In this document: positions 19,074 to 33,334 of the stretch, piece after piece | Numbering within the stretch: position 1 is the first letter of the stretch | Layout: each line of letters opens with the position of its first letter | DNA from: Pseudomonas sp. RIT-PI-r | GTDB lineage: Bacteria; Pseudomonadota; Gammaproteobacteria; Pseudomonadales; Pseudomonadaceae | NCBI RefSeq assembly: GCF_001297015.1 | Contig: NZ_LIGE01000023.1 | Span: 310,001-374,000 of the forward strand | Direction: 5' to 3' | Length of the DNA: 64,000 bases | Position numbers and translations under genes: made by a program | Notes under the pieces: model-generated | Seen by the model: the letters and a program-made list of their open reading frames with translations, nothing else | What the model was told of the DNA's origin: nothing | The model's database searches: none

Positions 19074-19700
19074 TCAGGCAGTGGTTTGCAGCCCGGCGAC
19101 AGTGCGAGGCATGCCAACAAAACCGGGCAAGGCTTCGACCCGGGCCAGCCAGGCGCGAACGTTGCCGTAGTCAGCCAACGACACGTTGCCTTCCGGCGCG
19201 TGGGCGATGTAACTGTAGGCGGAGACGTCGGCAATGGTCGGTTCGTCGCCGGCCAGAAACGCGGTTCTGCCCAATTCGACGTCCATCACCTTGAGCAGGT
19301 TGTGCGCTCGGGTGATCGCCTCTTCGGCATTCAGTTGCGCGCCAAACACTGTGACCAATCGCGCTGCAGCGGGTCCAAAAGCAATCGGCCCGGCGGCGGC
19401 GGACAACCAGCGCTGCACCCGTGCGGCGCCGACCGGGTCGGTTGGCAGCCAACGACCGTGGCCGTATTTTTGCGCCAGGTACACCAGAATCGCATTGGAA
19501 TCGGCCAGCACCACGCCGCCGTCATCGATTGCCGGTACCTGACCAAAACTGTTGATCGCCAGATACGCGGGCTGCTTGTGCTCACCCTTGGCCAGATCGA
19601 CGAAGATCAGCTCGGTCGGCAATTGCAGCAGGGACAGCATCAACTCGACGCGATGAGCGTGGCCGGAACGCGGGAAGTTGTAGAGTTTGATCGCTTGCAT
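19074..19700 (-). CDS. Glutathione S-transferase family protein
   Basis: A 208-residue cytosolic protein with an N-terminal thioredoxin-like domain ([20 protein letters not shown]) in which Ser12 is the likely glutathione-activating residue. [10 protein letters not shown] near 52-61 holds the conserved cis-proline, [10 protein letters not shown] follows, and a helical C-terminal domain has [12 protein letters not shown], the N-capping box of the family. It conjugates or reduces electrophiles with glutathione; the substrate is not evident. It lies 45 bases upstream of the flavoprotein gene on the same strand, so they may be co-transcribed under the LysR regulator. Confidence 0.88.
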   Translation of the reverse strand: MQAIKLYNFPRSGHAHRVELMLSLLQLPTELIFVDLAKGEHKQPAYLAINSFGQVPAIDDGGVVLADSNAILVYLAQKYGHGRWLPTDPVGAARVQRWLSAAAGPIAFGPAAARLVTVFGAQLNAEEAITRAHNLLKVMDVELGRTAFLAGDEPTIADVSAYSYIAHAPEGNVSLADYGNVRAWLARVEALPGFVGMPRTVAGLQTTA

Positions 19701-19805
19701 GGTCGACTCCGCTGAACAGGGGCGCCGCTGCGGGGATGAGAGCGCCGATGCAGGCCATCATCTACCCACTTCGAAAAGAACAGAATCACCAGCAAACGCA
19801 ATCGA

Positions 19806-20732
19806 TTATTTCATCTCATGCAATAACGCCGCATTTTTCAACGCGGGATGTTCGCGCAGAGCCGTTACCGTGAAATCAACGAAACTGCGGATCCGCGCCG
19901 GGGCCTTGCGCCCCCCCTGATACACCACATGGATCGGCAGTGGCGGCAGTTCGAATCCAGCGAGGACGATTTCCAGTTCACCGGAGGCAATCTTGCTCGC
20001 TACTTGATAGGACAACACGCGGGTCAAACCAAGGCCCATACAAGCGGCGGTAATCGCTGCCTGATTGGCGGTCACGATCAGCCGCGGCTCAGGTCGCACG
20101 TTGAGCGGTTCGCCCGCGTCGAGAAACGGCCAACTGCGTTGCTGGCCAATCGCGGAGGTGGCCACCACCGGCGCTCCCGCCAGTTCCAGGGGATGAACCG
20201 GCCGACCGCGCTCGGCGAAATATTTCGGCGAACCGCAGATGACCCGTCGAACCTCGCCAACCCGAATCGCGTGCTGATTACTGTCCGGCAGGTCACCGAT
20301 GCGCACCGCCACATCAATGCCCTCTTCAACCATGTTGACGATGCGATCAACCAGCACTGCATTGATCGTGACATCCGGGTACTGCGCCAGATAACCCGCC
20401 ATCACCGGCGTCACAAATAAATCACCGAACAACACCGGCGCCGTCACCGTCAACTGTCCACGCGGCTGCGCATGACTGCCCGCAGCCGAATCCTCGGCTT
20501 CCTGTACCTCAGCGAGGATCCTGCGACAATCCTCCAGATAACGCTGCCCCGCTTCGCTCAAATGCACGCTGCGCGTGGTCCGGATCAGCAACTGCGTGCC
20601 GATGCGCAACTCTAACGCCGCCACCGCCCGGGTGACGCTGGCTGCCGACAAGCCCAAACGCCGAGCGGCGGCGGAGAAGCCTTGCTCTTGGGCGACGTTG
20701 GTGAAGATGTGCATTTCCTGAAAACGGTCCAT
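19806..20732 (-). CDS. LysR-family transcriptional regulator
   Basis: A 308-residue regulator. Residues 1-60 are the winged helix-turn-helix (MDRFQEMHIFTNVAQEQGFS, then AARRLGLSAASVTRAVAALE), and the rest is the periplasmic-binding-like effector domain, with MVEEGIDVAVRIGDLP typical of the subgroup. I chose the ATG at 20732 with AGGG upstream; a TTG at 20759 is possible but starts inside a REP element. It lies 105 bases upstream of the glutathione transferase on the same strand, a less common layout than divergent control. It may regulate that gene and the flavoprotein gene; the inducer is unknown. Confidence 0.88.
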   Translation of the reverse strand: MDRFQEMHIFTNVAQEQGFSAAARRLGLSAASVTRAVAALELRIGTQLLIRTTRSVHLSEAGQRYLEDCRRILAEVQEAEDSAAGSHAQPRGQLTVTAPVLFGDLFVTPVMAGYLAQYPDVTINAVLVDRIVNMVEEGIDVAVRIGDLPDSNQHAIRVGEVRRVICGSPKYFAERGRPVHPLELAGAPVVATSAIGQQRSWPFLDAGEPLNVRPEPRLIVTANQAAITAACMGLGLTRVLSYQVASKIASGELEIVLAGFELPPLPIHVVYQGGRKAPARIRSFVDFTVTALREHPALKNAALLHEMK

Positions 20733-20756
20733 GGGGTCGACCCTCACATCAAAAAT

Positions 20757-20836
20757 CAAAAGATCGCAGCCTGAGGCAGCTCCTACAGGTGAAATACGAT
20801 TCCCGTGTAGGAGCTGCCGCAGGCTGCGATCTTTTG
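20757..20836. repeat. REP inverted pair, GTAGGAGCTGCCG family
   Basis: Inverted arms CAAAAGATCGCAGCCTGAGG and GCTGCGATCTTTTG, with GCAGCTCCTAC / GTAGGAGCTGC inside and a loop of about 20 bases. It separates the LysR gene from glmS. Its right edge is about 25 bases from the glmS stop, where Tn7 normally inserts. Confidence 0.9.
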
Positions 20837-20895
20837 CGTTTAATTCAATTGTGGATAACTTATTCCACCGTCACCGACTTCGCCAGGTTACGCGG
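20830..20895 (-). other. attTn7 site at the glmS 3' end
   Basis: The last codons of glmS (encoding AKSVTVE) and the bases after its stop match the usual Tn7 target, where TnsD binds the 3' coding end and insertion occurs about 25 bases downstream. Here that point falls near 20835, at the edge of the REP pair, next to a perfect DnaA box at 20850-20858. No Tn7 end is present, so the site is empty. The call rests on established knowledge of Tn7 and the position of glmS. Confidence 0.7.
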
Positions 20896-22692
20896 CTGAT
20901 CGACGTCCGTGCCCTTGAGCACAGCCACGTAGTACGACAGCAACTGCAGCGGAATCGTGTAAAGGATCGGCGAGAGGATGTCGTGAATGTGCGGCATCTG
21001 CACCACGTGGGTGCCTTCGCCGTTGGTCATCCCGGCTTTCTCGTCAGCAAACACGATCAGTTCGCCGCCACGGGCACGGACTTCCTGCAGGTTGGATTTG
21101 AGTTTTTCCAGCAATTCGTTGTTCGGTGCAACGGTAACCACCGGCATGTCGTTATCCACCAGTGCTAGCGGGCCGTGTTTCAGTTCGCCGGCCGGGTAGG
21201 CTTCAGCGTGGATGTAGGAGATTTCCTTGAGTTTCAAGGCGCCTTCCATCGCTACCGGGAATTGCGCACCGCGACCGAGGAACAAGGTGTGGTTCTTCTC
21301 GGCGAACAGTTCGGCGATTTTTTCCACAGTGCCGTCCATGGCCAGGGCCTCGCCGAGGCGGGTTGGCAGGCGACGCAGTTCTTCGACCAGACGCGCTTCA
21401 ACACCGTCGGCCAGAGTGCCGCGCACTTGGCCCAACGACAGAGTCAGCAGCAACAGACCGACCAGTTGCGTGGTGAACGCTTTGGTCGAGGCCACGCCAA
21501 TTTCGCGGCCGGCCTGGGTTAACAGGGTCAGGTCCGATTCCCGTACCAGCGAGCTGATGCCGACGTTGCAGATCGCCAGGCTGGCGAGGAACCCCAGCTC
21601 CTTGGCGTTGCGCAGGGCAGCGAGGGTGTCGGCGGTTTCACCGGACTGCGAAATGGTCACGAACAAGGTGTCCGGCTGCACCACGACTTTGCGGTAGCGG
21701 AATTCGCTGGCGACTTCGACCTGGCACGGAATGCCGGCCAGTTCTTCCAGCCAGTAACGGGCAACCATGCCGGCGTGATAACTGGTGCCACAGGCGACGA
21801 TCTGTACGTTACGGACCTTGGCGAACAGCTCGGCGGCTTGTGGGCCGAAGGCTTGAACCAATACTTGATCGTTGCTCAGGCGACCTTCGAGGGTGCGCTG
21901 TACAACCGCCGGTTGCTCGTGGATTTCCTTGAGCATGTAGTGACGGAACTCGCCTTTATCGGCGGCTTCGGCACCGTCGGTGTACTGCACGGTCTGGCGC
22001 TCGACGGCTTTGCCATCGACATCCCAGATCTGCACGTTGTCGCGGCGAATTTCGGCGATATCGCCTTCTTCCAGGTACATGAAGCGGTCGGTCACCTGAC
22101 GCAGGGCCAGTTGGTCGGAAGCGAGGAAGTTCTCGCCCAGACCCAGACCGATGACCAGCGGGCTGCCACTGCGGGCGGCGACCAGACGATCCGGCTGCTT
22201 GGCGTTGATCACGGCCAGACCGTAAGCACCGTGCAATTCCTTGACGGTCGCTTTAAGCGCAACGCTCAGATCTGGCTGATCCTTGAGTTTGTGGTTGAGC
22301 AGGTGAGCGATGACCTCGGTGTCAGTGTCCGAGGTGAACACGTAACCCAGCGTTTTCAGTTGCTCACGCAGGGCTTCGTGGTTTTCGATGATGCCGTTGT
22401 GCACCACAGCGATCTCGCCGGAGAAATGCGGATGGGCGTTACGCTCACAGGGTGCGCCGTGGGTGGCCCAACGGGTGTGGGCAATACCGAGACGACCCAC
22501 CAGCGGGTGCTCGGCCAACGCGGCTTCGAGCTCGCTGACCTTGCCCGGGCGGCGCATGCGCTCAAGGGTTTCGTCGTTGGTGAAGACCGCGACACCGGCA
22601 CTGTCGTAGCCGCGATATTCGAGACGCTTGAGGCCTTCGAGCAGGATGGCCGTGATGTTACGTTCTGCAACTGCGCCGACAATTCCACACAT
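20860..22692 (-). CDS. glmS: Glutamine-fructose-6-phosphate aminotransferase (isomerising)
   Basis: A 610-residue cytosolic enzyme that makes glucosamine-6-phosphate from fructose-6-P and glutamine, the first step towards UDP-GlcNAc for peptidoglycan and LPS. The start at 22692 gives MCGIVGAV, so Cys2 becomes the N-terminal catalytic nucleophile of the glutaminase domain (1-240); AGGAG lies 8 bases upstream. Two SIS sugar-isomerase domains follow, with [14 protein letters not shown] and SQSGETADT, and the end [12 protein letters not shown] is highly conserved. It begins 2 bases after the regulator gene upstream, so the two form an operon. The attTn7 site follows. Confidence 0.98.
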   Translation of the reverse strand: MCGIVGAVAERNITAILLEGLKRLEYRGYDSAGVAVFTNDETLERMRRPGKVSELEAALAEHPLVGRLGIAHTRWATHGAPCERNAHPHFSGEIAVVHNGIIENHEALREQLKTLGYVFTSDTDTEVIAHLLNHKLKDQPDLSVALKATVKELHGAYGLAVINAKQPDRLVAARSGSPLVIGLGLGENFLASDQLALRQVTDRFMYLEEGDIAEIRRDNVQIWDVDGKAVERQTVQYTDGAEAADKGEFRHYMLKEIHEQPAVVQRTLEGRLSNDQVLVQAFGPQAAELFAKVRNVQIVACGTSYHAGMVARYWLEELAGIPCQVEVASEFRYRKVVVQPDTLFVTISQSGETADTLAALRNAKELGFLASLAICNVGISSLVRESDLTLLTQAGREIGVASTKAFTTQLVGLLLLTLSLGQVRGTLADGVEARLVEELRRLPTRLGEALAMDGTVEKIAELFAEKNHTLFLGRGAQFPVAMEGALKLKEISYIHAEAYPAGELKHGPLALVDNDMPVVTVAPNNELLEKLKSNLQEVRARGGELIVFADEKAGMTNGEGTHVVQMPHIHDILSPILYTIPLQLLSYYVAVLKGTDVDQPRNLAKSVTVE

Positions 22693-22694
22693 GC

Positions 22695-23471
22695 TTATTT
22701 CTCCTGACTGACAGCCGCGCAAATCACGTTGATACCGCGGGCTTGTATCTGATCGCGTGCGTCATCGGGCAGGCGATCATCGGTAATTAGGGTATGGACA
22801 CTGCTCCATGGCAGCTCCAGGTTGGGAATCTTGCGACCGATCTTGTCGGCCTCGACCATGACAATGACTTCCCGCGCCACGTCAGCCATGACCCGGCTCA
22901 AACCGAGCAGCTCATTGAAGGTCGTGGTGCCGCGTACCAGATCGATGCCATCGGCGCCGATGAACAACTGGTCGAAGTCGTAAGAGCGTAGTACTTGCTC
23001 GGCGACCTGGCCCTGAAAGGATTCCGAATGTGGATCCCAGGTGCCGCCGGTCATCAACAGCACCGGTTCGTGCTCGAGTTCGCTCAGGGCGTTGGCGACG
23101 TGCAGGGAGTTGGTCATCACCACCAAGCCTGGCTGTTGGCCAAGTTCCGGGATCATTGCAGCGGTGGTACTGCCGCTGTCGATGATGATCCGCGCGTGTT
23201 CGCGGATGCGTTTCACCGCCGCGCGGGCAATCGCCTGTTTGTATTTGGAAACGCTCTGCGCAGTTTCCGCGACCAGTTCCTGCGGCATGGTGATCGCCCC
23301 ACCGTAGCGGCGCAGCAGCAGGCCATGGCTTTCAAGCGCAGCAAGATCCTTGCGAATCGTAACTTCGGAGGTTTCGAAGCGCTTGGCCAGTTCATCCACA
23401 CTGACTTCGCCCTGCTCGTTGAGCAAGGCGAGAATGTTGTGACGGCGTTGTGGCGTGTTGCGTTTCGACAT
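22695..23471 (-). CDS. glmR: DeoR-family regulator upstream of glmS
   Basis: A 258-residue DeoR/GlpR regulator. The N-terminal helix-turn-helix is [20 protein letters not shown] followed by [15 protein letters not shown]. The C-terminal phosphosugar-sensing domain has [15 protein letters not shown] and the region around [12 protein letters not shown]. Genes in this position in Pseudomonas are named glmR and are thought to control glucosamine supply; that role is from context. The stop lies 2 bases before the glmS start, so glmS is translated from the same transcript. Upstream is a 229-base gap with a REP pair and the glmU stop. Confidence 0.88.
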   Translation of the reverse strand: MSKRNTPQRRHNILALLNEQGEVSVDELAKRFETSEVTIRKDLAALESHGLLLRRYGGAITMPQELVAETAQSVSKYKQAIARAAVKRIREHARIIIDSGSTTAAMIPELGQQPGLVVMTNSLHVANALSELEHEPVLLMTGGTWDPHSESFQGQVAEQVLRSYDFDQLFIGADGIDLVRGTTTFNELLGLSRVMADVAREVIVMVEADKIGRKIPNLELPWSSVHTLITDDRLPDDARDQIQARGINVICAAVSQEK

Positions 23472-23574
23472 GGCGACCTAAGTTTCGATTCGAAAGATAA
23501 CGGAAGCAATCAAAACCTATCGGCCCAAAATCGTCAAGCGGAAGTCAGACTTTTTTGAACACGACGCAAACAAA

Positions 23575-23668
23575 AATGTGGGAGCGAGCTTGCTGGCGAA
23601 GGCATCGTGTCAGCCAACATCAATGTTGAATGATCTACCGCATTCGCGAGCAAGCTCGCTCCCACATT
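23575..23668. repeat. REP inverted pair, GTGGGAGCGAGC family
   Basis: Arms AATGTGGGAGCGAGCTTGC and its inverse GCAAGCTCGCTCCCACATT surround about 55 bases, in the gap between glmU and glmR. The left inner arm reads TGCTGGCGAA where the right reads TTCGCGAGCA, so the arms are imperfect. DnaA boxes flank it at 23691-23699 and 23780-23788. Confidence 0.87.
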
Positions 23669-23700
23669 GAATTTCGTCGCTAAAAGAAACTGTGGATAAC

Positions 23701-25068
23701 TCAGCTCTTCTTGATCTTCTCCGGCCGCTTCCAGCCATCGATATTCTTCTGCCGCGCGCGACCAACCGCGAGTTGGGCGTTATCCACATTCTGCGTAATG
23801 GTTGAACCCGCTGCCGTGGTTGCACCGTTGGAGATATCCACAGGAGCGACCAACGAGTTGTTCGAGCCGATGAACACGTCCGCACCCAACACGGTTTTCC
23901 ACTTGTTGGCGCCATCGTAGTTACAGGTGATGGTGCCGGCGCCGATGTTGGTGCGTGCACCGATTTCGGCGTCGCCCAAATAGGTCAAATGACCGGCCTT
24001 GGCGCCCTCGCCCATGTGCGCGTTCTTCAACTCGACAAAGTTACCCACATGCGCGCGCGCTTCGAGCACGGTGCCCGGACGCAGACGCGCGAACGGACCG
24101 GCATCGCTGCCCTCGCCCAGAACAGCGCCTTCAATATGACTGTTGGCCTTGATCACCACGCCTTTGCGCAGGGTACTGTCCTTGATCACGCAGTTCGGGC
24201 CGATCACCACATCGTCTTCGATAACCACCTTGCCTTCGAGGATCACGTTGATGTCGATCAGCACGTCGCGACCGACGGTCACTTCACCACGCACATCGAA
24301 GCGCGCCGGATCACGCAGGGTTACGCCTTGTGCCATCAAACGGCGGCCGGCGCGCAACTGGTAATGACGCTCCAGTTCGGATAGCTGCTTGCGATCGTTG
24401 GCGCCCTGCACTTCCATCGCATCGTGCGGTTGCTCGGTAGCTACGACCAGACCATCGTTGACTGCCATTTCAATCACGTCAGTCAGGTAGTACTCGCCCT
24501 GAGCGTTATTGTTCGACAGGCGGCTCATCCAGTCGGCCAGATGATTGGCCGGGACGGCGAGAATGCCGGTGTTGCCTTCGGTGATAGCGCGCTGTGCTTC
24601 GCTGGCATCTTTATGCTCAACGATGGCCGTGACCTTGCCATCGGCATCGCGAACAATGCGGCCATAGCCGGTCGGGTCATCCAGCTCAACGGTGAGCAAG
24701 CCCATTTGCCCGGGCACCACTTGTTTGAGCAGACGTTGCAGGGTTTCGACTTCGATCAGCGGTACGTCACCGTAAAGGATCAACACCGTGTCGGCGGTAA
24801 TGAACGGAACAGCCTGAGCGGTGGCGTGACCGGTGCCGAGCTGCTTGTCCTGCAGGACGAAATTCAGGTCATCAGCGGCCAGACGCTCACGCACCACATC
24901 GGCACCATGGCCGATGACGACATGAATACGTTGCGGATCCAGTTGGCGGGCGCTGTGGATAACATGACCCAGCATGGAGTCGCCGGCAATCGGGTGCAGC
25001 ACCTTCGGCAGGGCCGAACGCATACGAGTGCCTTGACCGGCCGCGAGGATAACGATTTCAAGAGACAT
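23701..25068 (-). CDS. glmU: UDP-GlcNAc pyrophosphorylase / glucosamine-1-P acetyltransferase
   Basis: A 455-residue bifunctional enzyme catalysing the last two steps to UDP-GlcNAc. The N-terminal pyrophosphorylase domain (1-228) has LAAGQGTRM at 8-16, PKVLHPIAG and YGDVPL. The C-terminal part is a left-handed beta helix of hexapeptide repeats, with the acetyltransferase site in ARLRPGTVL and [19 protein letters not shown]. Length matches E. coli GlmU (456). It follows the ATP synthase operon on the same strand but is separated from it by a terminator, so it probably has its own promoter. With glmS nearby it completes most of the pathway. Confidence 0.98.
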   Translation of the reverse strand: MSLEIVILAAGQGTRMRSALPKVLHPIAGDSMLGHVIHSARQLDPQRIHVVIGHGADVVRERLAADDLNFVLQDKQLGTGHATAQAVPFITADTVLILYGDVPLIEVETLQRLLKQVVPGQMGLLTVELDDPTGYGRIVRDADGKVTAIVEHKDASEAQRAITEGNTGILAVPANHLADWMSRLSNNNAQGEYYLTDVIEMAVNDGLVVATEQPHDAMEVQGANDRKQLSELERHYQLRAGRRLMAQGVTLRDPARFDVRGEVTVGRDVLIDINVILEGKVVIEDDVVIGPNCVIKDSTLRKGVVIKANSHIEGAVLGEGSDAGPFARLRPGTVLEARAHVGNFVELKNAHMGEGAKAGHLTYLGDAEIGARTNIGAGTITCNYDGANKWKTVLGADVFIGSNNSLVAPVDISNGATTAAGSTITQNVDNAQLAVGRARQKNIDGWKRPEKIKKS

Positions 25069-25130
25069 GACTGGCTACCAATCCTGGGTGGTCAGCAACT
25101 GCGACCGGGTTTCGGGAATTCGGAAAAGAA

Positions 25131-25158
25131 AAAAGGGTAGCCGAGGCTACCCTTTTTT
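25131..25158 (-). terminator. Rho-independent terminator of the atp operon
   Basis: Stem GGGTAGCC / GGCTACCC (25135-25142 and 25145-25152) with a 2-base centre and T-runs on both sides. On the minus strand it is followed by TTTTTTCTTTT and lies 28 bases after the atpC stop. Confidence 0.92.
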
Positions 25159-25186
25159 ATCAATCGCACAACAAGCGGCTGACGGA

Positions 25187-25612
25187 TTAACCGCCAAACT
25201 TCTTGCGGATCTGCTGGACGGTGCGCAGCTGAGCTGCAGCCTCGGCCAGACGTGCGGACGCAGCTCCGTAGTCGAAATCTGCGCTCTTCTCGTGCAGAGC
25301 AGCCTCGGCAGCCTTGAGAGCTGCTTGAGCCTGAGCTTCATCCAGGTCGGCGGCACGTTGCACGGTATCGGCAAGCACCTTGACCATGTTCGGCTGAACC
25401 TCGAGGAAACCACCGGAGATGTAGAACACCTCGGCTTCCCCGCCTTGCTTGATCAGGCGGATCGGACCTGGCTTCAGATTAGTGATCAGCGGCGCGTGAC
25501 CCAGAGCGATACCAAGATCACCCAGTGCACCGTGCGCAATCACCATCTCGACCAGGCCGGAAAAGATTTCCCCTTCCGCGCTGACGATATCGCAATGGAC
25601 TGTCATAGCCAT
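25187..25612 (-). CDS. atpC: ATP synthase F1 epsilon subunit
   Basis: A 141-residue subunit of the F1 central stalk. The N-terminal beta sandwich ([44 protein letters not shown]) is followed by two C-terminal helices rich in Ala and Glu ([20 protein letters not shown]) that can inhibit ATP hydrolysis. It is the last gene of the atp operon, 45 bases after atpD, and is followed by a terminator. Confidence 0.97.
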   Translation of the reverse strand: MAMTVHCDIVSAEGEIFSGLVEMVIAHGALGDLGIALGHAPLITNLKPGPIRLIKQGGEAEVFYISGGFLEVQPNMVKVLADTVQRAADLDEAQAQAALKAAEAALHEKSADFDYGAASARLAEAAAQLRTVQQIRKKFGG

Positions 25613-25657
25613 CTGATTGCCTCAACCTAAATGAGCGCCCGTTGCCGGGCGCCGGGA

Positions 25658-27064
<1,407 letters not shown>

Positions 27065-27925
27065 TTAAACCGCGGCAGCGCCGCCGACGATTTCCGAGAT
27101 CTCTTGGGTGATCGCAGCCTGACGCGCCTTGTTGTAGATCAGCTGCAAATCGCTGATCAAATCACCGGCGTTGTCGGTAGCGTTCTTCATCGCGATCATC
27201 CGCGCAGCTTGTTCAGCCGCGTTGTTCTCGACCACCGCCTGGTAGACCTGCGACTCAACGTAGCGGACCATCAAGCCGTCAAGCAGCTCTTTGGCATCCG
27301 GTTCGTAGAGATAGTCCCAGTGGTGCTTGAGATCCTGATCCGGGGTGGCCACCAGTGGAATCAATTGCTCCACGGTAGGCTGTTGCGTCATGGTGTTGAT
27401 GAACTTGTTGGACACCACGGACAGGCGGTCAATACGGCCGTCCAGGTAGGCATCCAGCATCACCTTGACGCTGCCGATCAAGTCATTGATCGACGGCTCT
27501 TCACCCAGGTGGCTGATAGCTGCAACGACGTTACCGCCGAAGTTGCGGAAAAAGGCCGCACCCTTGCTACCCACGACACACAGATCAATCTCGACGCCGT
27601 TTTCGCGGTTTACCGCCATGTCCTTGACCAGGGCCTTGAACAGGTTGGTATTCAAGCCGCCGCACAGACCACGGTCACTGCTCACCACAACATAACCAAC
27701 GCGCTTGATTTCGCGATCGATCATGAACGGGTGGCGGTATTCCGGGTTGGCGTTGGCCAGATGCCCAATAACCTGGCGGATACGCTCCGCATAAGGACGG
27801 CTAGCAGCCATGCGCATTTGTGCCTTGCGCATTTTGCTGACCGCCACTTTTTCCATGGCGCTGGTAATCTTTTGCGTGCTTTTGATGCTCGCAATCTTAC
27901 TGCGAATCTCTTTTGCGCCTGCCAT
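27065..27925 (-). CDS. atpG: ATP synthase F1 gamma subunit
   Basis: A 286-residue rotating central stalk subunit. The N-terminal helix [20 protein letters not shown] and the C-terminal helix with [20 protein letters not shown] form the coiled coil inside the alpha3beta3 ring. [11 protein letters not shown] near 78-88 is a family signature. It lies 50 bases after atpA and 27 before atpD. Confidence 0.98.
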   Translation of the reverse strand: MAGAKEIRSKIASIKSTQKITSAMEKVAVSKMRKAQMRMAASRPYAERIRQVIGHLANANPEYRHPFMIDREIKRVGYVVVSSDRGLCGGLNTNLFKALVKDMAVNRENGVEIDLCVVGSKGAAFFRNFGGNVVAAISHLGEEPSINDLIGSVKVMLDAYLDGRIDRLSVVSNKFINTMTQQPTVEQLIPLVATPDQDLKHHWDYLYEPDAKELLDGLMVRYVESQVYQAVVENNAAEQAARMIAMKNATDNAGDLISDLQLIYNKARQAAITQEISEIVGGAAAV

Positions 27926-27975
27926 GTAACACCTATCAGGTTAGCAAGCGGGAGCCTCGCGGCTCCCGCTGCGGC

Positions 27976-29520
<1,545 letters not shown>

Positions 29521-29541
29521 TGCTCTGCTGCCCCTTCAAAC

Positions 29542-30078
29542 TCAAGATTTCAATGCTTCGGCAAGTTTCGCGATTTTGCCGCGAATCGAGCCATCGATAA
29601 CCAGGTCGCCGGCGCGGATGACGACACCACCTATAAGGGCAGCATCCTCCGCAACTTGCAGGCGCACTTCCCGGTTGAGTCGTGCACTGAGAACCTTGGC
29701 GAGTTTGTCTTGCTGTTCTTGGTTCAATGCAAAAGCACTGGTCACTTCAACGTCTACCGACTTCTCTTGTTCGGCCTTGTACAGGTCGAAAAGAGCGGCA
29801 ATCTCCGGCAGAAGCGGGAGACGGTCGTTTTCGGCAACGACATTGATGAAGTTCTGTGCCTTGGCATCAAACTTGTCGCCGCACACGTCAATAAACGTGG
29901 CGGCCTTTTCTGCGCTCGTCAGTCGCGGGGCCTTGAGCACGCGCTGCATGGTGTCATCTTGTGACACCGCTGCAGCCAGGCCGAGCATGGCTGACCAATT
30001 GGCCAGTTGCTGGTGGGCCTGAGCGTGCTCGAAGGCCGCCTTAGCGTAAGGTCGGGCCAACGTGGTCAGTTCTGCCAT
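29542..30078 (-). CDS. atpH: ATP synthase F1 delta subunit
   Basis: A 178-residue peripheral-stalk protein that joins the alpha N-terminus to the b subunits. Family features are [20 protein letters not shown] at the N-terminus and the C-terminal signature with [19 protein letters not shown] followed by [21 protein letters not shown]. It starts 12 bases after atpF and ends 21 before atpA. Confidence 0.97.
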   Translation of the reverse strand: MAELTTLARPYAKAAFEHAQAHQQLANWSAMLGLAAAVSQDDTMQRVLKAPRLTSAEKAATFIDVCGDKFDAKAQNFINVVAENDRLPLLPEIAALFDLYKAEQEKSVDVEVTSAFALNQEQQDKLAKVLSARLNREVRLQVAEDAALIGGVVIRAGDLVIDGSIRGKIAKLAEALKS

Positions 30079-30090
30079 GATCGCCCTCGC

Positions 30091-30561
30091 TTAGATTTCA
30101 GCAGCCAGTTGGTTAACCAGCTCTGCGTGCGCGTTTTGATCGATTGTGGCACCCAGGATCTTCTCGGCGCCGCCGACAGCCAGCAAGCCCACTTGGGCAC
30201 GCAGCTTGTCTTTGACACTGTTCAGTTCCTGTTCGATCTCGGCTTGAGCCTGAACCTTCACACGGTCAGCGTCGACACGGGCCTTTTCAACGGCCTCTTC
30301 GACAATCTGGTTACCGCGTTTCTTGGCTTGCTCGATGATTTCAGCTGCCTGAGCTTTCGCTTCGCGCAGTTGCTGACCCGCTTTTTCTTGGGCCAACTCC
30401 AGGTCGCGAGCTGCACGGCTGGCAGCGTCCAGACCATCAGCGATCTTCTTTTGACGTTCGTGCAGAGCAGCGATGACCGGAGGCCATACATACTTCATGC
30501 AGAACAGTACAAAAATCAGGAACGCAACGGACTGGCCAATCAGGGTCGCATTAATGTTCAC
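30091..30561 (-). CDS. atpF: ATP synthase Fo b subunit
   Basis: A 156-residue stator subunit with a single N-terminal membrane segment ([20 protein letters not shown] to about residue 25) and a long charged coiled coil, typical of the b dimer. It matches the 156-residue E. coli protein in length. It lies 58 bases after atpE and 12 before atpH. Confidence 0.97.
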   Translation of the reverse strand: MNINATLIGQSVAFLIFVLFCMKYVWPPVIAALHERQKKIADGLDAASRAARDLELAQEKAGQQLREAKAQAAEIIEQAKKRGNQIVEEAVEKARVDADRVKVQAQAEIEQELNSVKDKLRAQVGLLAVGGAEKILGATIDQNAHAELVNQLAAEI

Positions 30562-30619
30562 GCCAACACCTCGCAGTTACGTTGTCCATCACACCAAATT
30601 ACCCGGAATATCCGAGTAA

Positions 30620-30892
<273 letters not shown>

Positions 30893-31010
30893 TTACGTCG
30901 TATGGTTTAGGTTTTTTAGATTAAAGCGGTAAAACAAATCGTTTCAGGTGCCCTGTGAAGAGCCCCTTCCCGTTTGACCGGGAAGGACATCAGACTAGTC
31001 GAGACTGGCC

Positions 31011-32304
<1,294 letters not shown>

Positions 32305-32378
32305 CACTATTGCTCTCCAATGGTCGGCTGCCAGAATTCAATAACTTGGCATAATTTGTGCCGACAAAATGCGCGCAG

Positions 32379-32407
32379 AGTATAGGGGCGGTTCTGCCCC
32401 TATTCAA
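32379..32407 (-). promoter_or_regulatory. Sigma70 promoter of the atp operon
   Basis: On the minus strand -35 TTGAAT and -10 TATACT are exactly 17 bases apart. The spacer is part of an inverted repeat, ATAGGGGC / GCCCCTAT (32382-32403), which reaches into the -10 element. The leader to the atpI start is about 70 bases. Confidence 0.75.
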
Positions 32408-32452
32408 CTGTCAGGTAGTGATTTCCGACTGCGCGCTACATGAGGAAATGTT

Positions 32453-33325
32453 TCAGCGGATGTGTGCGAGCACACCTTGAAGCTCATCGAGGGAGTTGTA
32501 ACCGATCACCAACTGACCCTTTCCCTTCTTGCCGTGGCGAATCTGCACCGCAGAGCCTAGGCGCTCGGCCAGACGCTGTTCGAGACGGGCGATATCCGGG
32601 TCGGGTTTGGTCGCTTCCACAGGCTCCGGTTTGCCACTCAACCATTGACGAACCAGTGCCTCAGTTTGGCGCACGGTAAGGCCGCGTGCGACAACATGTC
32701 GCGCCCCTTCCACCTGTTGATTGTCCGGCAGACCGAGCAAAGCACGGGCATGGCCCATTTCCAGGTCGCCGTGGGAGAGCATGGTTTTGATGACTTCAGG
32801 CAGTGCAATCAGACGCAACAGGTTAGCCACAGTAACTCGGGACTTACCCACAGCCTCGGCAACCTGTTGCTGAGTGAGCTGGAATTCCTGCTGCAAACGC
32901 TGCAGGGCCACAGCTTCTTCGATCGGGTTGAGGTCTTCGCGCTGGATGTTCTCGATCAGCGCGATGGCGATTGCGGTTTCATCCGGGACATCACGAACCA
33001 TGGCAGGGATGGTTTCCTGCCCGGCTTGCTGACTCGCGCGCCAGCGGCGTTCACCGGCGATGATTTCAAAGCGACCACCGCCAATCGGGCGTACCACGAT
33101 CGGCTGCATTACGCCTTGAGCCTTGATCGACGCTGCCAGTTCTTCCAGCGCCTGCGGATCCATGTCCCGGCGCGGTTGATATTTGCCACGCTGCAGCAGG
33201 TCCAGTGGCAAGTGCTGCAATTCACGGGTGTCAGCTTGCGCCGCTTGTTCTTCCAGCGCGCTGACGGTCGGACCACTCAGCAGTGCATCCAGTCCACGTC
33301 CGAGACCTCGTTTCTTGACGGCCAT
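32453..33325 (-). CDS. parB: Chromosome partition protein ParB
   Basis: A 290-residue centromere-binding CTPase. MAVKKRGLGRGLDALLSG is the typical N-terminus; box II GERRWRAS at 91-98 belongs to the CTP-binding domain. The helix-turn-helix (LTQQQVAEAVGKSRVTVANL) binds parS, and the C-terminal domain dimerises. Its target, a perfect parS, lies at 49541-49556 inside recF. The gene starts 9 bases after parA, so the two are co-transcribed behind rsmG. Confidence 0.98.
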   Translation of the reverse strand: MAVKKRGLGRGLDALLSGPTVSALEEQAAQADTRELQHLPLDLLQRGKYQPRRDMDPQALEELAASIKAQGVMQPIVVRPIGGGRFEIIAGERRWRASQQAGQETIPAMVRDVPDETAIAIALIENIQREDLNPIEEAVALQRLQQEFQLTQQQVAEAVGKSRVTVANLLRLIALPEVIKTMLSHGDLEMGHARALLGLPDNQQVEGARHVVARGLTVRQTEALVRQWLSGKPEPVEATKPDPDIARLEQRLAERLGSAVQIRHGKKGKGQLVIGYNSLDELQGVLAHIR

Positions 33326-33334
33326 GGGGATTCC

